This document shows positions 23,958-33,437 of a stretch of DNA of 64,000 bases, piece after piece. This DNA comes from Stenotrophomonas rhizophila (GTDB lineage: Bacteria > Pseudomonadota > Gammaproteobacteria > Xanthomonadales > Xanthomonadaceae), in NCBI RefSeq assembly GCF_000661955.1, contig NZ_CP007597.1, forward strand, positions 3,626,051 through 3,690,050, read 5' to 3'. The notes below the pieces were generated by a model. The model searched no databases, was not told the origin of the DNA, and saw only the letters and a list, made by a program, of their open reading frames with translations. The position numbers and the translations under genes are program-made. Each line of letters starts with the position of its first letter. The stretch's first letter is position 1.

Positions 23958-24034
23958 TGGCAGGGGCGGGAGGATTCGAACCTCCGAATGCCAGGATCAA
24001 AACCTGGTGCCTTGGGCCTCTTGGCGACGCCCCT
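23958..24034 (-). tRNA. tRNA-Gln (anticodon TTG)
   Basis: The 77-nt cloverleaf has acceptor stem AGGGGCG/CGCCCCT, discriminator G and encoded CCA. The anticodon arm CCAGG-TTTTGAT-CCTGG carries TTG. It lies between ispE and prs, where it may act as a processing point in the shared transcript. Confidence 0.95.
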
Positions 24035-24043
24035 GCATCAAAA

Positions 24044-24913
24044 TCAATAACGCTCGAGTACATCAAGCAGTGGCGAGCGCTCCACGCCCGCAGCCACCCA
24101 TGCCCGCAGTTCTTCCGGCAACTGCGCCAGGCCCTGCTCTGCAGCAGCGCGCGTGGCGAAGGCGACGAAACAACCGCTTCCCGACCCGGTGAGTCGTGCC
24201 CGGCCGATCCTGCTCAACGCTGCAAACGCTGCCTCTACGGCAGGTTCGCGACGGCGCAGTACCGGCTCGAACGCATTCCCGAGCAAAGACCCGGAAGCGA
24301 AGTCCGCTATTTTCGCCACTGGGGCGTCGCGCGTCAAATGCGGATCTGCAAAAAGTCCGGCGGTCGGGGCGTGCACCCCCGGATCGGCGACCACATACCA
24401 GGCCGGCGCGAGGGCGATCGGGGTGAGCTGCTCGCCCACCCCGTCGGCCCAGGCGTTGTGTCCCCGGACGAAAACCGGCACATCCGCGCCCAGCTGCAGC
24501 CCCAGGGCGGCCAGCGCATCGACGTCCAGGCCGGCATTCCAGAGGCGGTTCAAGCCCACCAGCACCGTGGCGGCATCGGACGACCCGCCGCCAAACCCGC
24601 CGCCGGCCGGAATGTGCTTTTCCACGCCGATATCCGCACCTTGGGCGACATTGGCGGCACGTTTAAGCAACAGCGCGGCACGCACCGCCAGGTCATCGGC
24701 CTCGGCCACACCCGCCAGCGAGGGGCCATCGCGGCGCACCTGGCCGTCTTCACGCACGCGCAGACGGATCTGGTCGCCCCACGCCAGCAGCGCGAACACG
24801 GTCTGCAGCTGGTGGTAGCCATCGGGCCGGCGGCCGGTGATGTTCAGGAACAGATTGAGCTTGGCCGGGGCCGGCCACTGCGACCAGCCCGCGTTCAGGT
24901 CCGGAGCGCTCAT
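24044..24913 (-). CDS. ispE: 4-diphosphocytidyl-2-C-methyl-D-erythritol kinase
   Basis: IspE phosphorylates CDP-ME in the MEP pathway of isoprenoid precursor synthesis. The 289-residue protein is a GHMP kinase with the N-terminal [21 protein letters not shown] motif, the ATP-binding glycine loop [17 protein letters not shown] and the C-terminal [12 protein letters not shown] motif. Its start overlaps the lolB stop by 4 nt (ATGA), so translation is coupled. tRNA-Gln starts 9 nt after its stop. Confidence 0.98.
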   Translation of the reverse strand: MSAPDLNAGWSQWPAPAKLNLFLNITGRRPDGYHQLQTVFALLAWGDQIRLRVREDGQVRRDGPSLAGVAEADDLAVRAALLLKRAANVAQGADIGVEKHIPAGGGFGGGSSDAATVLVGLNRLWNAGLDVDALAALGLQLGADVPVFVRGHNAWADGVGEQLTPIALAPAWYVVADPGVHAPTAGLFADPHLTRDAPVAKIADFASGSLLGNAFEPVLRRREPAVEAAFAALSRIGRARLTGSGSGCFVAFATRAAAEQGLAQLPEELRAWVAAGVERSPLLDVLERY

Positions 24914-25572
24914 GGACGGCCGAGTGTCCAGCTGTCGACGACCACGCGCACTTTGGCGTCGCCGCTGGTCGCTTCGATCCGCCGCGGCAGCACCGGGCGG
25001 TCGCCCTCGGCCGGGTACCAGTCCAGGTACTGGATCTGCCAGCCCATCTGTTCGACCCGACGCGGCCGACCGTCGCCGTCGCGCTCGACGCGCTCGGCGG
25101 CGCCGGTGTCATCGGCGACCAGGCCCCGCACCCAGTCGGGCAGCTGGTTGACCGGGATGTCCCAGCCGGTCGCCTCCAGCAGCACCTGCTGAGCGTCCTC
25201 GCCTTCACGCGGACCGCCCTCCAGGCCTTCCAGGCGCCCGCCTTCGTGGTGGCTGTCGCCGGTCAGCTTCCAGCTCTGGCGGGTGACCGGTGCACTCAGC
25301 TCCACCACGTAGCGACGCGCATCCTGCTGCCAGTCGATGCGGCCGTTGCCGCCGTTGCGCCCCTTGTTGACCGCGACGCGGCCCTGGAAGCTCCACTGCG
25401 GCTGCGCGCGGACGGCGGCCACGCGAGCCGCCTCGGCTTGCTCGGCCTCGGCCGATACGGTGGTCACCACGGTGGGCGCGGCCGGGGCCTTGCGCTCGTC
25501 CAGCGACACGCAGGCCGACAAGGATGCGGCCATTGCCAGCGCGGCGCCGGCCTTGAACAGGTTCAACGTCAT
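24910..25572 (-). CDS. lolB: Outer-membrane lipoprotein receptor LolB
   Basis: LolB accepts lipoproteins from LolA and inserts them in the outer membrane. The 220-residue protein has a lipoprotein signal with lipobox LSAC at residues 18-21. A convex-barrel fold region follows ([40 protein letters not shown]). The stop overlaps the start of ispE, and its own start overlaps the stop of the upstream TPR gene, so three genes are tightly coupled. The lolB-ispE-prs order is standard in gammaproteobacteria. Confidence 0.95.
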   Translation of the reverse strand: MTLNLFKAGAALAMAASLSACVSLDERKAPAAPTVVTTVSAEAEQAEAARVAAVRAQPQWSFQGRVAVNKGRNGGNGRIDWQQDARRYVVELSAPVTRQSWKLTGDSHHEGGRLEGLEGGPREGEDAQQVLLEATGWDIPVNQLPDWVRGLVADDTGAAERVERDGDGRPRRVEQMGWQIQYLDWYPAEGDRPVLPRRIEATSGDAKVRVVVDSWTLGRP

Positions 25573-27266
25573 ACGCCGTATTTCTCGATCACGCGCTGCA
25601 GGGCGCGGTTGTCAGGGTCCAGTTTGCGTGCCTCGTCGAGGAAACGCCGTGCCTCGTCCTTGCGGCCCAGCACCCAGAGCACCTCGCCGACGTGTGCGGC
25701 GACCTCGGCGTCCTTGCTCAGGGTCCAGGCGCGGCGCAGCTGCACCAGCGCTTCTTCGTTGCGGCCCAGGCGATACAGCACCCAGCCGTAGCTGTCGACG
25801 ATGGCGGCGTTGTCCGGCTCGGCAACGCGGGCGCGGTCGATCAGCTCCAGCGCTTCCTGGTAGCGCTGGGTGCGGTCGGCCAGGGTGTAGCCCAGCGCAT
25901 TGAGCGCGGCCACGTTCTCCGGGTCGGTCACCAGGATCTTGCGCAGGTCGGCTTCGGCGCGCGGCACATCATCGCGGCGCTCCCAGGCCAGGGCGCGGGC
26001 ATACAGCAGCGCGTTCTCATCCGGGTATGCCGCCAGGCCACGGGCCAGGGCGTCCAGCTCACCGGGCAGGTCGTCGCCGCGCTGGCGCAGTTCGGCCTCC
26101 AGCAGGTAGGCATCGCGCCGGGCTTCGTCGTCGACGGTGGCGTCGGACTGGATGGCATGCACTTCGGCGAACGCCTTGTCCGGGCGGCCCGCGTCGTACT
26201 GGGCGTTGGCGGCACGCAGGCGCGCTTCCGGCAGCTCCTCGCCCCCAGGCACGCTGTGGTACCAGTCCACCGCTTCGGCCGGGCGCTTGAGGTACTCGGC
26301 GATCTTGCCCAGCAGCAGGCGCTGGGCGGGGTCGGGCTTGGCGGCCTTGGCCGACAGGTCCTTGTAGAGCAGCAGCAGGCCCGCGTCGTCCTTCTGCTTG
26401 GCCAGCAGCGAGGCACGCATGCCCCAGGTCTGCACGTCCTGCGGGCCGACGGCCAGCACGCGCGCGGCCGAACGCGGATCGCCGAGGCTGTCATAGGCGA
26501 TGGCCAGCGCGTTGCGCAGTTCCGGGTCCTGGCGGCTCTTGGGCTCGACCCCGCGCAGCAGCGCCAGCGCGTCCTCCTGCTTGCCGGCCTGGGCCAGCTG
26601 GCTGGCATTCAACAGCGCCACGCGCGGTTCGTTCGGGAAGCGCTTGACCACTTCATCGACCATCCGCTTGGCCAGGTCCGGGCGCTCCATGCGCATGGCC
26701 AGGCGGCCCAGCTCCTGCCAGACCTCCAGTTGATCGGGAATCGCGTTGTCGTCCACCAGCCCGCCCAGCACCTGCGCCGGCACGGCGGGGTCGCGCCCGC
26801 CGCCGATCAACGCGGCAATGGCGAACTTCCACCCGCGCGGGTCCGGGTCCTTCAGCAGCGCCCCCAGTTCGGTGCGCGCGCCGGCGATATCGGCCTGGCG
26901 CATGTCCAGCGCGGCGGCGGCGCTGCGCATGGCCAGGCTGCGCGGGGCGCGGGCCTCCCACAGCGCCAGCGCCCGGGCGGCACGCTTGTCGTCGTCGGCC
27001 AGCATGGAGATGCGGGTGGCGCGCTCGGCCAGCCCAGCGTCGTCGGTGCCGGCCTCGGCGGCCTCCAGGTACCAACGCGCGGCGTCGCCGAGCTTGCCGG
27101 CCTGCAGGGCGAACTCACCGGCCATGACCGGGGTCAACGGCGCGGTCTGGGCCGCTGTGGCCTTGGCTGCCGGGGCTGCAGCGGGGGCCGGCGGCGCCGC
27201 CGCCAGGGCGTTGGCGACGGACAAGGACAGCAACAGAACGCTGGAGATGCGAATCAATGCGGGCAT
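25569..27266 (-). CDS. Exported tetratricopeptide-repeat protein
   Basis: This 565-residue protein has a signal peptide ([15 protein letters not shown]) and then a long series of helical repeats with TPR character, clearest in the C-terminal third: [40 protein letters not shown] and [17 protein letters not shown]. It resembles the Xanthomonad and Pseudomonas TPR proteins found beside lolB. A role in envelope assembly scaffolding is inference from location and repeats. It overlaps lolB by 4 nt and is divergent from hemA across 64 bp, which must hold both promoters. Confidence 0.88.
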   Translation of the reverse strand: MPALIRISSVLLLSLSVANALAAAPPAPAAAPAAKATAAQTAPLTPVMAGEFALQAGKLGDAARWYLEAAEAGTDDAGLAERATRISMLADDDKRAARALALWEARAPRSLAMRSAAAALDMRQADIAGARTELGALLKDPDPRGWKFAIAALIGGGRDPAVPAQVLGGLVDDNAIPDQLEVWQELGRLAMRMERPDLAKRMVDEVVKRFPNEPRVALLNASQLAQAGKQEDALALLRGVEPKSRQDPELRNALAIAYDSLGDPRSAARVLAVGPQDVQTWGMRASLLAKQKDDAGLLLLYKDLSAKAAKPDPAQRLLLGKIAEYLKRPAEAVDWYHSVPGGEELPEARLRAANAQYDAGRPDKAFAEVHAIQSDATVDDEARRDAYLLEAELRQRGDDLPGELDALARGLAAYPDENALLYARALAWERRDDVPRAEADLRKILVTDPENVAALNALGYTLADRTQRYQEALELIDRARVAEPDNAAIVDSYGWVLYRLGRNEEALVQLRRAWTLSKDAEVAAHVGEVLWVLGRKDEARRFLDEARKLDPDNRALQRVIEKYGV

Positions 27267-27330
27267 CGGGGGCTTCTGGCCTTAAAATGACGACTTGAAT
27301 GGCCAGCAGCTTATCGCAAGCAACTGAACA

Positions 27331-28614
27331 ATGACCCTGTGGGTGCTCGGACTGAATCACCAGACCGCGCCAGTGGAACTGCGCGAACGCGCGTCCTTTG
27401 GCGGCGACGCCCTGCCCCAGGCATTGGCGTCGCTGCGCGATACCCCGCAGGTGGCCGAGGCCGTGCTGCTGTCCACCTGCAACCGCACCGAGCTGTACGC
27501 CGTGGCCGAGTCCGGTGACGCGCTGGCGCAGTGGCTGGAATCCCACGCCGGGCAGCTGCACGGCTATCTGTACCAGCACGCCGACGCCGACGCGGTGCGC
27601 CACCTGTTCCGCGTGGCCACCGGGCTGGACTCGATGGTGCTGGGCGAGCCGCAGATCCTGGGCCAGGTCAAGGACGCCTGGGCCATCGCGCGTGACCACG
27701 GCCTGCTGGGCCAACGCCTGGACCGGCTGTTCCAGCAGACCTTCTCGGTGGCCAAGCGCGCACGTACCGATACCCGCGTGGGCGCCAACCCGATCTCGGT
27801 GGCCTCCACCGCGGTGCGCCTGGCCCAGAACTCGTTCGCGCGGCTGGAAGATTCCACCGTGCTGCTGGTGGGCGCCGGCGAAACCATCGAACTGGCTGCC
27901 CGCCACCTGAGCGAAGGCAAGGTGCGCCGCCTGCTGGTGGCCAACCGCACGCTGGCCCACGCCCAGGAACTGGCCAGCCGGCATGGCGGAGTGGCCCTGC
28001 CGCTGAGCGAACTGGAGCGCCACCTGGGCGAGGCTGACGTGGTGTTTTCGGCCACCGCCGCACGCGAGCCGGTGATTGCCCGCGCGCATGTGGCCGCCGC
28101 GCTGAAGGCCCGCAAGCACAAGCCGATGCTGCTGTTCGACCTGGCCGTGCCGCGCGATATCGAGGCGGGCGTGGGCGAGCTGCCCGATGCGTTCCTGTAT
28201 ACCGTGGACGATCTGGAACGGGCGGTGGAAGACAACCGCCGCAGCCGCCGCGAGGCCGCTGCCGAAGCCGAAGCGATCATCGAGCTGCAGGTGGCCCGCT
28301 TCGTGGAAACCCTGCAGGCCAGCGCCCACCAGGCGCCGCTGCGGCAACTGCGCGCCTACGGCGAAGCGACCCGCGTGGAAATGCTGGAGAAGGCCCGCCA
28401 GCAGCTGGCCCACGGCAAATCACCGGACGAAGTGCTGGAACTGCTGGCCCATGGCCTGACCAACCGCCTGCTGCACCCGCCCACCGCCGCGCTGCGCGCC
28501 GCTGCGCTGAGCGGCGATACTGAGCTGACCCGCGCCGCCGAGCGCCTGTTCCCGGCCAAGCCGGGCTACCAACATCCTGCTGTGAAGACTGATGACGCCG
28601 ACCCTGCGCCGTAA
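27331..28614 (+). CDS. hemA: Glutamyl-tRNA reductase
   Basis: HemA reduces Glu-tRNA to glutamate-1-semialdehyde, the first committed step of C5-pathway tetrapyrrole synthesis. The 427-residue protein begins [20 protein letters not shown]. The catalytic Cys is in [10 protein letters not shown] (about residue 50). The tRNA-binding block [19 protein letters not shown] and the NADPH-binding [16 protein letters not shown] follow, with a C-terminal dimerisation helix. Its last 23 nt overlap prfA, as in many proteobacteria (hemA-prfA). Confidence 0.98.
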   Translation: MTLWVLGLNHQTAPVELRERASFGGDALPQALASLRDTPQVAEAVLLSTCNRTELYAVAESGDALAQWLESHAGQLHGYLYQHADADAVRHLFRVATGLDSMVLGEPQILGQVKDAWAIARDHGLLGQRLDRLFQQTFSVAKRARTDTRVGANPISVASTAVRLAQNSFARLEDSTVLLVGAGETIELAARHLSEGKVRRLLVANRTLAHAQELASRHGGVALPLSELERHLGEADVVFSATAAREPVIARAHVAAALKARKHKPMLLFDLAVPRDIEAGVGELPDAFLYTVDDLERAVEDNRRSRREAAAEAEAIIELQVARFVETLQASAHQAPLRQLRAYGEATRVEMLEKARQQLAHGKSPDEVLELLAHGLTNRLLHPPTAALRAAALSGDTELTRAAERLFPAKPGYQHPAVKTDDADPAP

Positions 28615-29677
28615 GCTGGAAGCGCTGGCCGAACGCCGCGAAGAACTGGAACGCCTGCTTGCCGACCCGGCCGTGGTGAACGACAACGATCGTTTCCGCG
28701 CGTACTCGCGCGAGTTCGCGCAGCTGCAGCCCATCGCCACGGCCCTGGCCGACGAAGCCCGTGCGCTGGCCGACCTGGCCGCTGCCGAAGCCATGCGCAG
28801 CGACCCGGACCTGCGCGAGCTGGCCGAAGAAGAAATCACCGCTGCGCAGCAGCGCCTGCAGCAGCTGGACCAGGAACTGGCGCTGCTGCTGGTGCCGCGC
28901 GACCCGCGCGACGACGGCAACCTGTTCCTGGAAGTGCGGGCCGGTACCGGGGGCGACGAGGCCGCGATCTTCGCCGGCGACCTGTTCCGCATGTACGCCC
29001 GCTACGCCGAGCGCCAGGGCTGGAAGGTGGAGATCGAATCGGACAGCCCCGGCGAACACGGCGGCTACAAGGAAATCGTGGCCCGCGTAGTCGGCCGCGG
29101 CGCCTATTCCAAACTGAAGTTCGAGTCCGGGACGCACCGCGTGCAGCGCGTGCCGGCCACCGAATCGCAAGGCCGCATCCACACCTCGGCGGCGACGGTG
29201 GCGATCATTCCCGAAGCCGACGAAGTGGATGACGTGGTGATCAACCCGGCTGACCTGCGCGTGGATACCTTCCGCTCGTCCGGCGCCGGTGGCCAGCACG
29301 TCAACAAGACCGAATCGGCGATCCGCATCACCCACGTGCCCTCCGGGGTGGTGGTGGAATGCCAGACCGAGCGCAGCCAGCACGCCAACCGCGACAAGGC
29401 GATGAAGCGCCTGAAGGCCCAGCTGCTGGATGCCGAACGCAGCAAGCAGGCCGCGGCCACGGCCGAAAGCCGCCGGCTGCAGGTGGGCAGCGGCGACCGC
29501 AGCCAGCGCATCCGCACCTACAGCTTCCCCCAGGGGCGCATCACCGACCACCGCGTGGAAGGGCTGACCCTGTACGACCTGCCCAACATCATCGCCGGCG
29601 AGCTGGACACGCTGGTGGAACGGCTGATCCACGAGCACCAGGCCGACGAACTGGCGCAGCTGGCGGCGGGCACCTGA
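28592..29677 (+). CDS. prfA: Peptide chain release factor 1
   Basis: RF1 reads UAA and UAG and triggers peptide release. The 361-residue protein carries the RF1-type codon-recognition tripeptide PAT (in [15 protein letters not shown]) and the catalytic GGQ loop ([18 protein letters not shown]). The start at 28592 lies inside the end of hemA. PrmC, which methylates the GGQ glutamine, is encoded at 57375-58229, unlinked here although the two are adjacent in E. coli. The next gene starts 2 nt after its stop. Confidence 0.98.
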   Translation: MTPTLRRKLEALAERREELERLLADPAVVNDNDRFRAYSREFAQLQPIATALADEARALADLAAAEAMRSDPDLRELAEEEITAAQQRLQQLDQELALLLVPRDPRDDGNLFLEVRAGTGGDEAAIFAGDLFRMYARYAERQGWKVEIESDSPGEHGGYKEIVARVVGRGAYSKLKFESGTHRVQRVPATESQGRIHTSAATVAIIPEADEVDDVVINPADLRVDTFRSSGAGGQHVNKTESAIRITHVPSGVVVECQTERSQHANRDKAMKRLKAQLLDAERSKQAAATAESRRLQVGSGDRSQRIRTYSFPQGRITDHRVEGLTLYDLPNIIAGELDTLVERLIHEHQADELAQLAAGT

Positions 29678-29679
29678 GG

Positions 29680-31377
29680 ATGGATGCGGACCGGCAGCAG
29701 CTGCGCCTGGCGGTGCAACGCCAGCCGGCCGATTTCATCGCCTGGGTCATGCTGGCCGATGCCGAACTGGAGGCCGGCGATGTAGCGGCCGGCGTGCACG
29801 CCGCCACGCGTGCCCTGCAGTTGCGCGACCACCACCCCGAAGCGCTGGCCCGGCTGGGCCGTGCACGCTGGATGCAGGCGCGCCACGCCGAGGCGGCAGC
29901 GTTGCTGCGCCAGGCGTCCGACAGCGCACCCCAACACCCCGGAATCGCCCTGTGGCTCGGCCACGCGCTGGAGGATGCCGGCCAGCCGGAGGCCGCCGCC
30001 GACGCCTACCGGCATGCGCACACGCTGCTGCCAGGCGAGCCCTACATCACCGCCCAGCTGCTCAACTGGCAGCGTCGGCTGTGCGACTGGCGCAACATCG
30101 AGCGCCTGTCGGCGCAGGTGCGCCAGGCCGTCACGCAGGGCCAGGCTGCGGTTGAGCCGTTCGCATTCCTGAGTGAAGACGGCAGCGCCGCCGAACAACT
30201 GGCCTGCGCGCGGCAGCGCGCGGCGGCCATCCGCGCCAGCGTGACGCCGTTGCCGGCGACCGCGGTGCGCAGCCAGGGCCGTCTGCGCGTGGGCTTTCTG
30301 TCCAACGGCTTTGGCGCGCATCCCACCGGGCTGCTGATCGTGGCACTGCTGGAACAGCTGGCCGCCGCCGGCCGCCTGGACCTGTACCTGTTCGCGCTGA
30401 CCGGCAACGATGGCAGCGCCATCCGGGCACGCCTGCAGGCGGCCGCCACGCAGGTGCACGAGGTGGGCGCACAGTCGCACCAGCAGATCGCCGCGCGCAT
30501 CCGTGACACCGCCATCGACGTGCTGTTCGATCTGCGTGGCTGGGGCGGCGGCGGTACCCCGCAGGTGCTGGCGATGCGCCCTGCCCCGGTCCAGGTGAAC
30601 TGGCTGGCCTATCCGGGTACCTCCGGCGCGGACTGGATCGACCATGTGCTGGCCGATGCCTTCGTGCTGCCCGCGCCGCTGGCGACCGGGTTCAGTGAAC
30701 AGGTGCGGTACCTGCCGCGGGCGTTCCAACCGTCGGACAACACCCGCGTGCTCGCCGCGCCGCCGTCGCGCGAAGCGTGCGGGCTGCCGGCACAGGGCGT
30801 GGTGCTGTGCTGCTTCAACAACAGCTACAAACTCAACCCGCGCAGCGTGCAGCGCCTGTTCGCGGTGCTGCACGGCGTGCCCGGCAGCGTGCTGTGGCTG
30901 CTGTCCGGCCCGGGCAACGCCGATGCGCGACTGCGCAGCGCGGCGCGCCAGGCGCAGCTGGATCCGGCACGGCTGGTGTTCATGCACAAGCTGCCGCACC
31001 CGGACTATCTGGCGCGCTACCAGCACGCCGATCTGTTCCTGGACACCCACCCCTACAACGCACACACCACCGCGTCCGATGCCCTGTGGGCCGGCTGCCC
31101 GGTGCTGACCTGCCCCGGGGCGACGTTTGCCTCGCGCGTGGCGGGCAGCCTCAACCATCACCTGGGGCTGGCACACATGAACGTGGCCGACGACCGCGCC
31201 TTCGTAGCCACCGCCATCGCGTTGGGCAACGACGCCCCGGCGCTGCAGGCGCTGCGCGCGGAACTGGCGCTGCGCCGCGGCGACAGCGGCCTGTTCGACA
31301 TGGCCGGGTTCGCCCGTGACTTCAGCACGGTGGTGGAAGACCTGGCGCGCGAACGCGGTTGGCAGGGCGCAGCGTGA
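29680..31377 (+). CDS. O-linked N-acetylglucosamine transferase, SPINDLY family
   Basis: The protein has an N-terminal set of TPR helices (residues about 15-140: AWVMLADAELEAGDVAAG, ALARLGRARWMQARHAEAA, GIALWLGHALEDAGQPEAA). A GT41 catalytic region follows, with VQVNWLAYPGTSGADWIDHV, VLCCFNNSYKLNP, RLVFMHKLPHPDYLARY and TTASDALWAGCPVLT. At 565 residues it matches the bacterial OGT homologue known from Xanthomonas. The start at 29680 lies 2 nt after prfA, so it is probably cotranscribed. Sugar donor and protein targets are unknown. A small gene overlaps its stop. Confidence 0.93.
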   Translation: MDADRQQLRLAVQRQPADFIAWVMLADAELEAGDVAAGVHAATRALQLRDHHPEALARLGRARWMQARHAEAAALLRQASDSAPQHPGIALWLGHALEDAGQPEAAADAYRHAHTLLPGEPYITAQLLNWQRRLCDWRNIERLSAQVRQAVTQGQAAVEPFAFLSEDGSAAEQLACARQRAAAIRASVTPLPATAVRSQGRLRVGFLSNGFGAHPTGLLIVALLEQLAAAGRLDLYLFALTGNDGSAIRARLQAAATQVHEVGAQSHQQIAARIRDTAIDVLFDLRGWGGGGTPQVLAMRPAPVQVNWLAYPGTSGADWIDHVLADAFVLPAPLATGFSEQVRYLPRAFQPSDNTRVLAAPPSREACGLPAQGVVLCCFNNSYKLNPRSVQRLFAVLHGVPGSVLWLLSGPGNADARLRSAARQAQLDPARLVFMHKLPHPDYLARYQHADLFLDTHPYNAHTTASDALWAGCPVLTCPGATFASRVAGSLNHHLGLAHMNVADDRAFVATAIALGNDAPALQALRAELALRRGDSGLFDMAGFARDFSTVVEDLARERGWQGAA

Positions 31378-31739
31378 CATCCGGCGCGGGATCGCCACGC
31401 GTGCTCGCGCTGCTGGAAGAGCAGCGCGCACAGGCGATCGCGGCGCTGCGCGACACCGCCGGCGACCCTGCCGCGTTGGCGTGGAAGTGCGAGCTCGACC
31501 TGGCCATCGCCCGCCTGCAGTGGTGCGCACAGCACGCGATCGATGGTCGTGCCGTGGCCACGGCGCTTCCCTGGCCGGCCGACGCGTTCGGGTCGTTTGC
31601 CGTCGTCGAATGCAACGATGAGGGTGAGCCGGTGGCAGACCGCCTGCTGCAGAGGGCCGGCGAACCTGTGGTCCTGCTGCCGGGCGACCTCCTCGTGCAC
31701 CGGCCGCGTGCGCTACCCGACGACGCCGACAACGGCTGA
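31374..31739 (+). CDS. Small protein of unknown function, coupled to the O-GlcNAc transferase gene
   Basis: I do not recognise this 121-residue protein. It starts at GTG 31374, whose GTGA overlaps the stop codon of the glycosyltransferase, a sign of translational coupling. The N-terminal half is helical (VLALLEEQRAQAIAALRDTA; ALAWKCELDLAIARLQWCAQ); the C-terminal half is mixed and acidic. No signal peptide or membrane segment is seen. It may be a partner or substrate of the transferase, which is inference from coupling only. Confidence 0.75.
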   Translation: MTSGAGSPRVLALLEEQRAQAIAALRDTAGDPAALAWKCELDLAIARLQWCAQHAIDGRAVATALPWPADAFGSFAVVECNDEGEPVADRLLQRAGEPVVLLPGDLLVHRPRALPDDADNG

Positions 31740-31789
31740 ACTTTCGCTGCGCTAGGCTCGGGGTTCCCAACGATGACCGAGGCACGTGG

Positions 31790-32569
31790 ATGGGCAAGCT
31801 CAAGCGCAAGGAATACGAGGCCCTGCTGGAACCCATGCAGCTGGAGCTGATCGCGATGGCGCGCTGGGTGCAGCACACCGGGCAACGCGTACTGGTGCTG
31901 TTCGAAGGCCGCGATACTGCCGGCAAGGGCGGTGCGATCCAGGCCATCGCCGAGCACCTCAATCCGCGCCAATGCAAGGTGGTGGCGCTGCCCAAGCCGA
32001 CCGACCGCGAAAGCACCCAGTGGTATTTCCAGCGCTACATCGCGCACCTGCCGGCCGGCGGCGAAATCGTGCTGATGGACCGCAGCTGGTACAACCGCGC
32101 CGGGGTCGAGCACGTGATGGGCTACTGCAGCGAGCCGGAGTACAAGGCGTTCCTGGCCCAGGCGCCGGTGGTCGAGAAGCTGCTGGTGGACGATGGCATC
32201 CTGCTGTTCAAGTACTGGTTGGGCGTGGACCAGGCGCAGCAGGAAAAGCGGTTTGCCGAGCGCCACATTGACCCGCTCAAGGGCTGGAAGCTGTCGCCGG
32301 TGGACCTGGAGTCACGCAGCAAGTACAGCGCCTACACCGACGCGCGCGAAGCGATGCTGCGCGCGACCCACCGTGACGAGGCGCCGTGGACGCTGGTGGA
32401 CTTCAACGACCAGAAGCGCGGCCGGCTGGCGCTGATCCGCAACCTGCTCGACCGCCTGCCCGATACCCGCGTGGACGAACCGGAACTGGCGCTGCCGCCG
32501 TTGAAGGGCAAGCTGCACAAGGAGCAGTTCGGGGTGCTGCCGCCGATCGAGGGGTTCGAGATCCCGTAA
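31790..32569 (+). CDS. ppk2: Polyphosphate kinase 2 family protein
   Basis: PPK2 enzymes transfer phosphate between polyphosphate and nucleotides. The 259-residue, single-domain protein starts MGKLKRKEYEALLEPMQ. It has Walker A GRDTAGKGGAI, the Walker B/lid region VLMDRSWYNRAGVEHVMGYC and the family block KYWLGVDQAQQEKRFAERH. The length suits a one-domain PPK2; whether it favours GDP/ADP phosphorylation cannot be told by eye. The gene stands 50 bp after the small OGT-linked gene and may share its transcript. Confidence 0.95.
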   Translation: MGKLKRKEYEALLEPMQLELIAMARWVQHTGQRVLVLFEGRDTAGKGGAIQAIAEHLNPRQCKVVALPKPTDRESTQWYFQRYIAHLPAGGEIVLMDRSWYNRAGVEHVMGYCSEPEYKAFLAQAPVVEKLLVDDGILLFKYWLGVDQAQQEKRFAERHIDPLKGWKLSPVDLESRSKYSAYTDAREAMLRATHRDEAPWTLVDFNDQKRGRLALIRNLLDRLPDTRVDEPELALPPLKGKLHKEQFGVLPPIEGFEIP

Positions 32570-32583
32570 CGCCGCGCCCCCAC

Positions 32584-32864
32584 GTAGAGCCGGGCTCTGC
32601 CGCGCCGCGGGGTGACCAGGCGTCGTGAGATCAACGCATCGCCATGCATCCGGGACCTGCCGCATGGCGACGAAACGTAGTGCCGGGCTCTGCCCGGCAG
32701 CTTCACAGGAGCGCCGCGGACACCTGCTGCACGTGTACCGTCTTGGGAAGCAGCCGGGCAGAGCCCGGCTCTACGCGCGTGGTGCGGCACGTCATGGGCG
32801 CATGGCGATGCGTTCAACGTCATGGCGCGTACGTACCCCGCGGCGCGGCAGAGCCCGGCGCTAC
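32584..32864. repeat. Cluster of GTAG-type palindromes
   Basis: At least four REP-like units fill the 298-bp spacer between ppk2 and the thioredoxin-like gene. Plus-orientation units start near 32584 (GTAGAGCCGGGCTCTGCC) and 32677; inverted units end near 32774 and 32864. They can fold pairwise into long stem-loops and may act as bidirectional transcript ends for the two convergent genes. Confidence 0.7.
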
Positions 32865-32867
32865 GGC

Positions 32868-33437
32868 TCACCCTTCCTTGATGCGCGCTTCGATGTCGTG
32901 CGCGGTGACCGGGCCGAGGAACTCCTTGGCGACCTTGCCGTCGGGCGCGATCAGGTAGGTCAACGGCAGGCCGCGCGGGATGGCGAAATCCTCGGGCGGG
33001 TTGTAGGTGTCCACGATGACGATGGGATAGGTCACCGGGCGCTTTTCAAGAAACGCCTTCATCTCGGCCGGCTCGATGTCCTCGTACGCCAGGCCGACCA
33101 CCTCGATCTCCGTGCGCATCGCGTGCAGCGCCGACAGCTCCGGCATCTCCTTGCGGCATGGCGCGCACCAGGTGGCCCAGAAATTGACCACCACCCACTT
33201 GCCGCGATGTGCGGCCAGGTCGTAGGTGCTGCCATCCAGGGCCGGCAACGTCAGGGTGGGTCGTTCGACGGTCTTGCGATCGGTCGGCGCGACCTCACCG
33301 GCCGCCGGCGTGGCCGGCTCTGCGACGGCGGCAGGAGGCGCGGCGGGGGCGGGCGCGGTGGCATCCGGTTGCGCGGGCTTGTTGCAGGCGGCCAGGGCCA
33401 GCAGGCCCACGGCCAGCAGCAGGGGCTTGGCGGTCAT
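32868..33437 (-). CDS. TlpA-family thioredoxin-like lipoprotein
   Basis: This is a membrane-anchored thiol-disulfide oxidoreductase acting outside the cytoplasm. The 189-residue protein has a lipoprotein signal with lipobox LAAC at residues 15-18, a Pro/Ala-rich linker to about residue 50, and a TlpA/ResA-like thioredoxin domain with active site FWATWCAPCRKEMPEL. The cis-Pro loop is in RGLPLTYLIAPDG. Its ATG overlaps the stop of the upstream YihY-type gene (ATGA). A role in cytochrome c maturation or general disulfide reduction is possible but not shown. Confidence 0.92.
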   Translation of the reverse strand: MTAKPLLLAVGLLALAACNKPAQPDATAPAPAAPPAAVAEPATPAAGEVAPTDRKTVERPTLTLPALDGSTYDLAAHRGKWVVVNFWATWCAPCRKEMPELSALHAMRTEIEVVGLAYEDIEPAEMKAFLEKRPVTYPIVIVDTYNPPEDFAIPRGLPLTYLIAPDGKVAKEFLGPVTAHDIEARIKEG

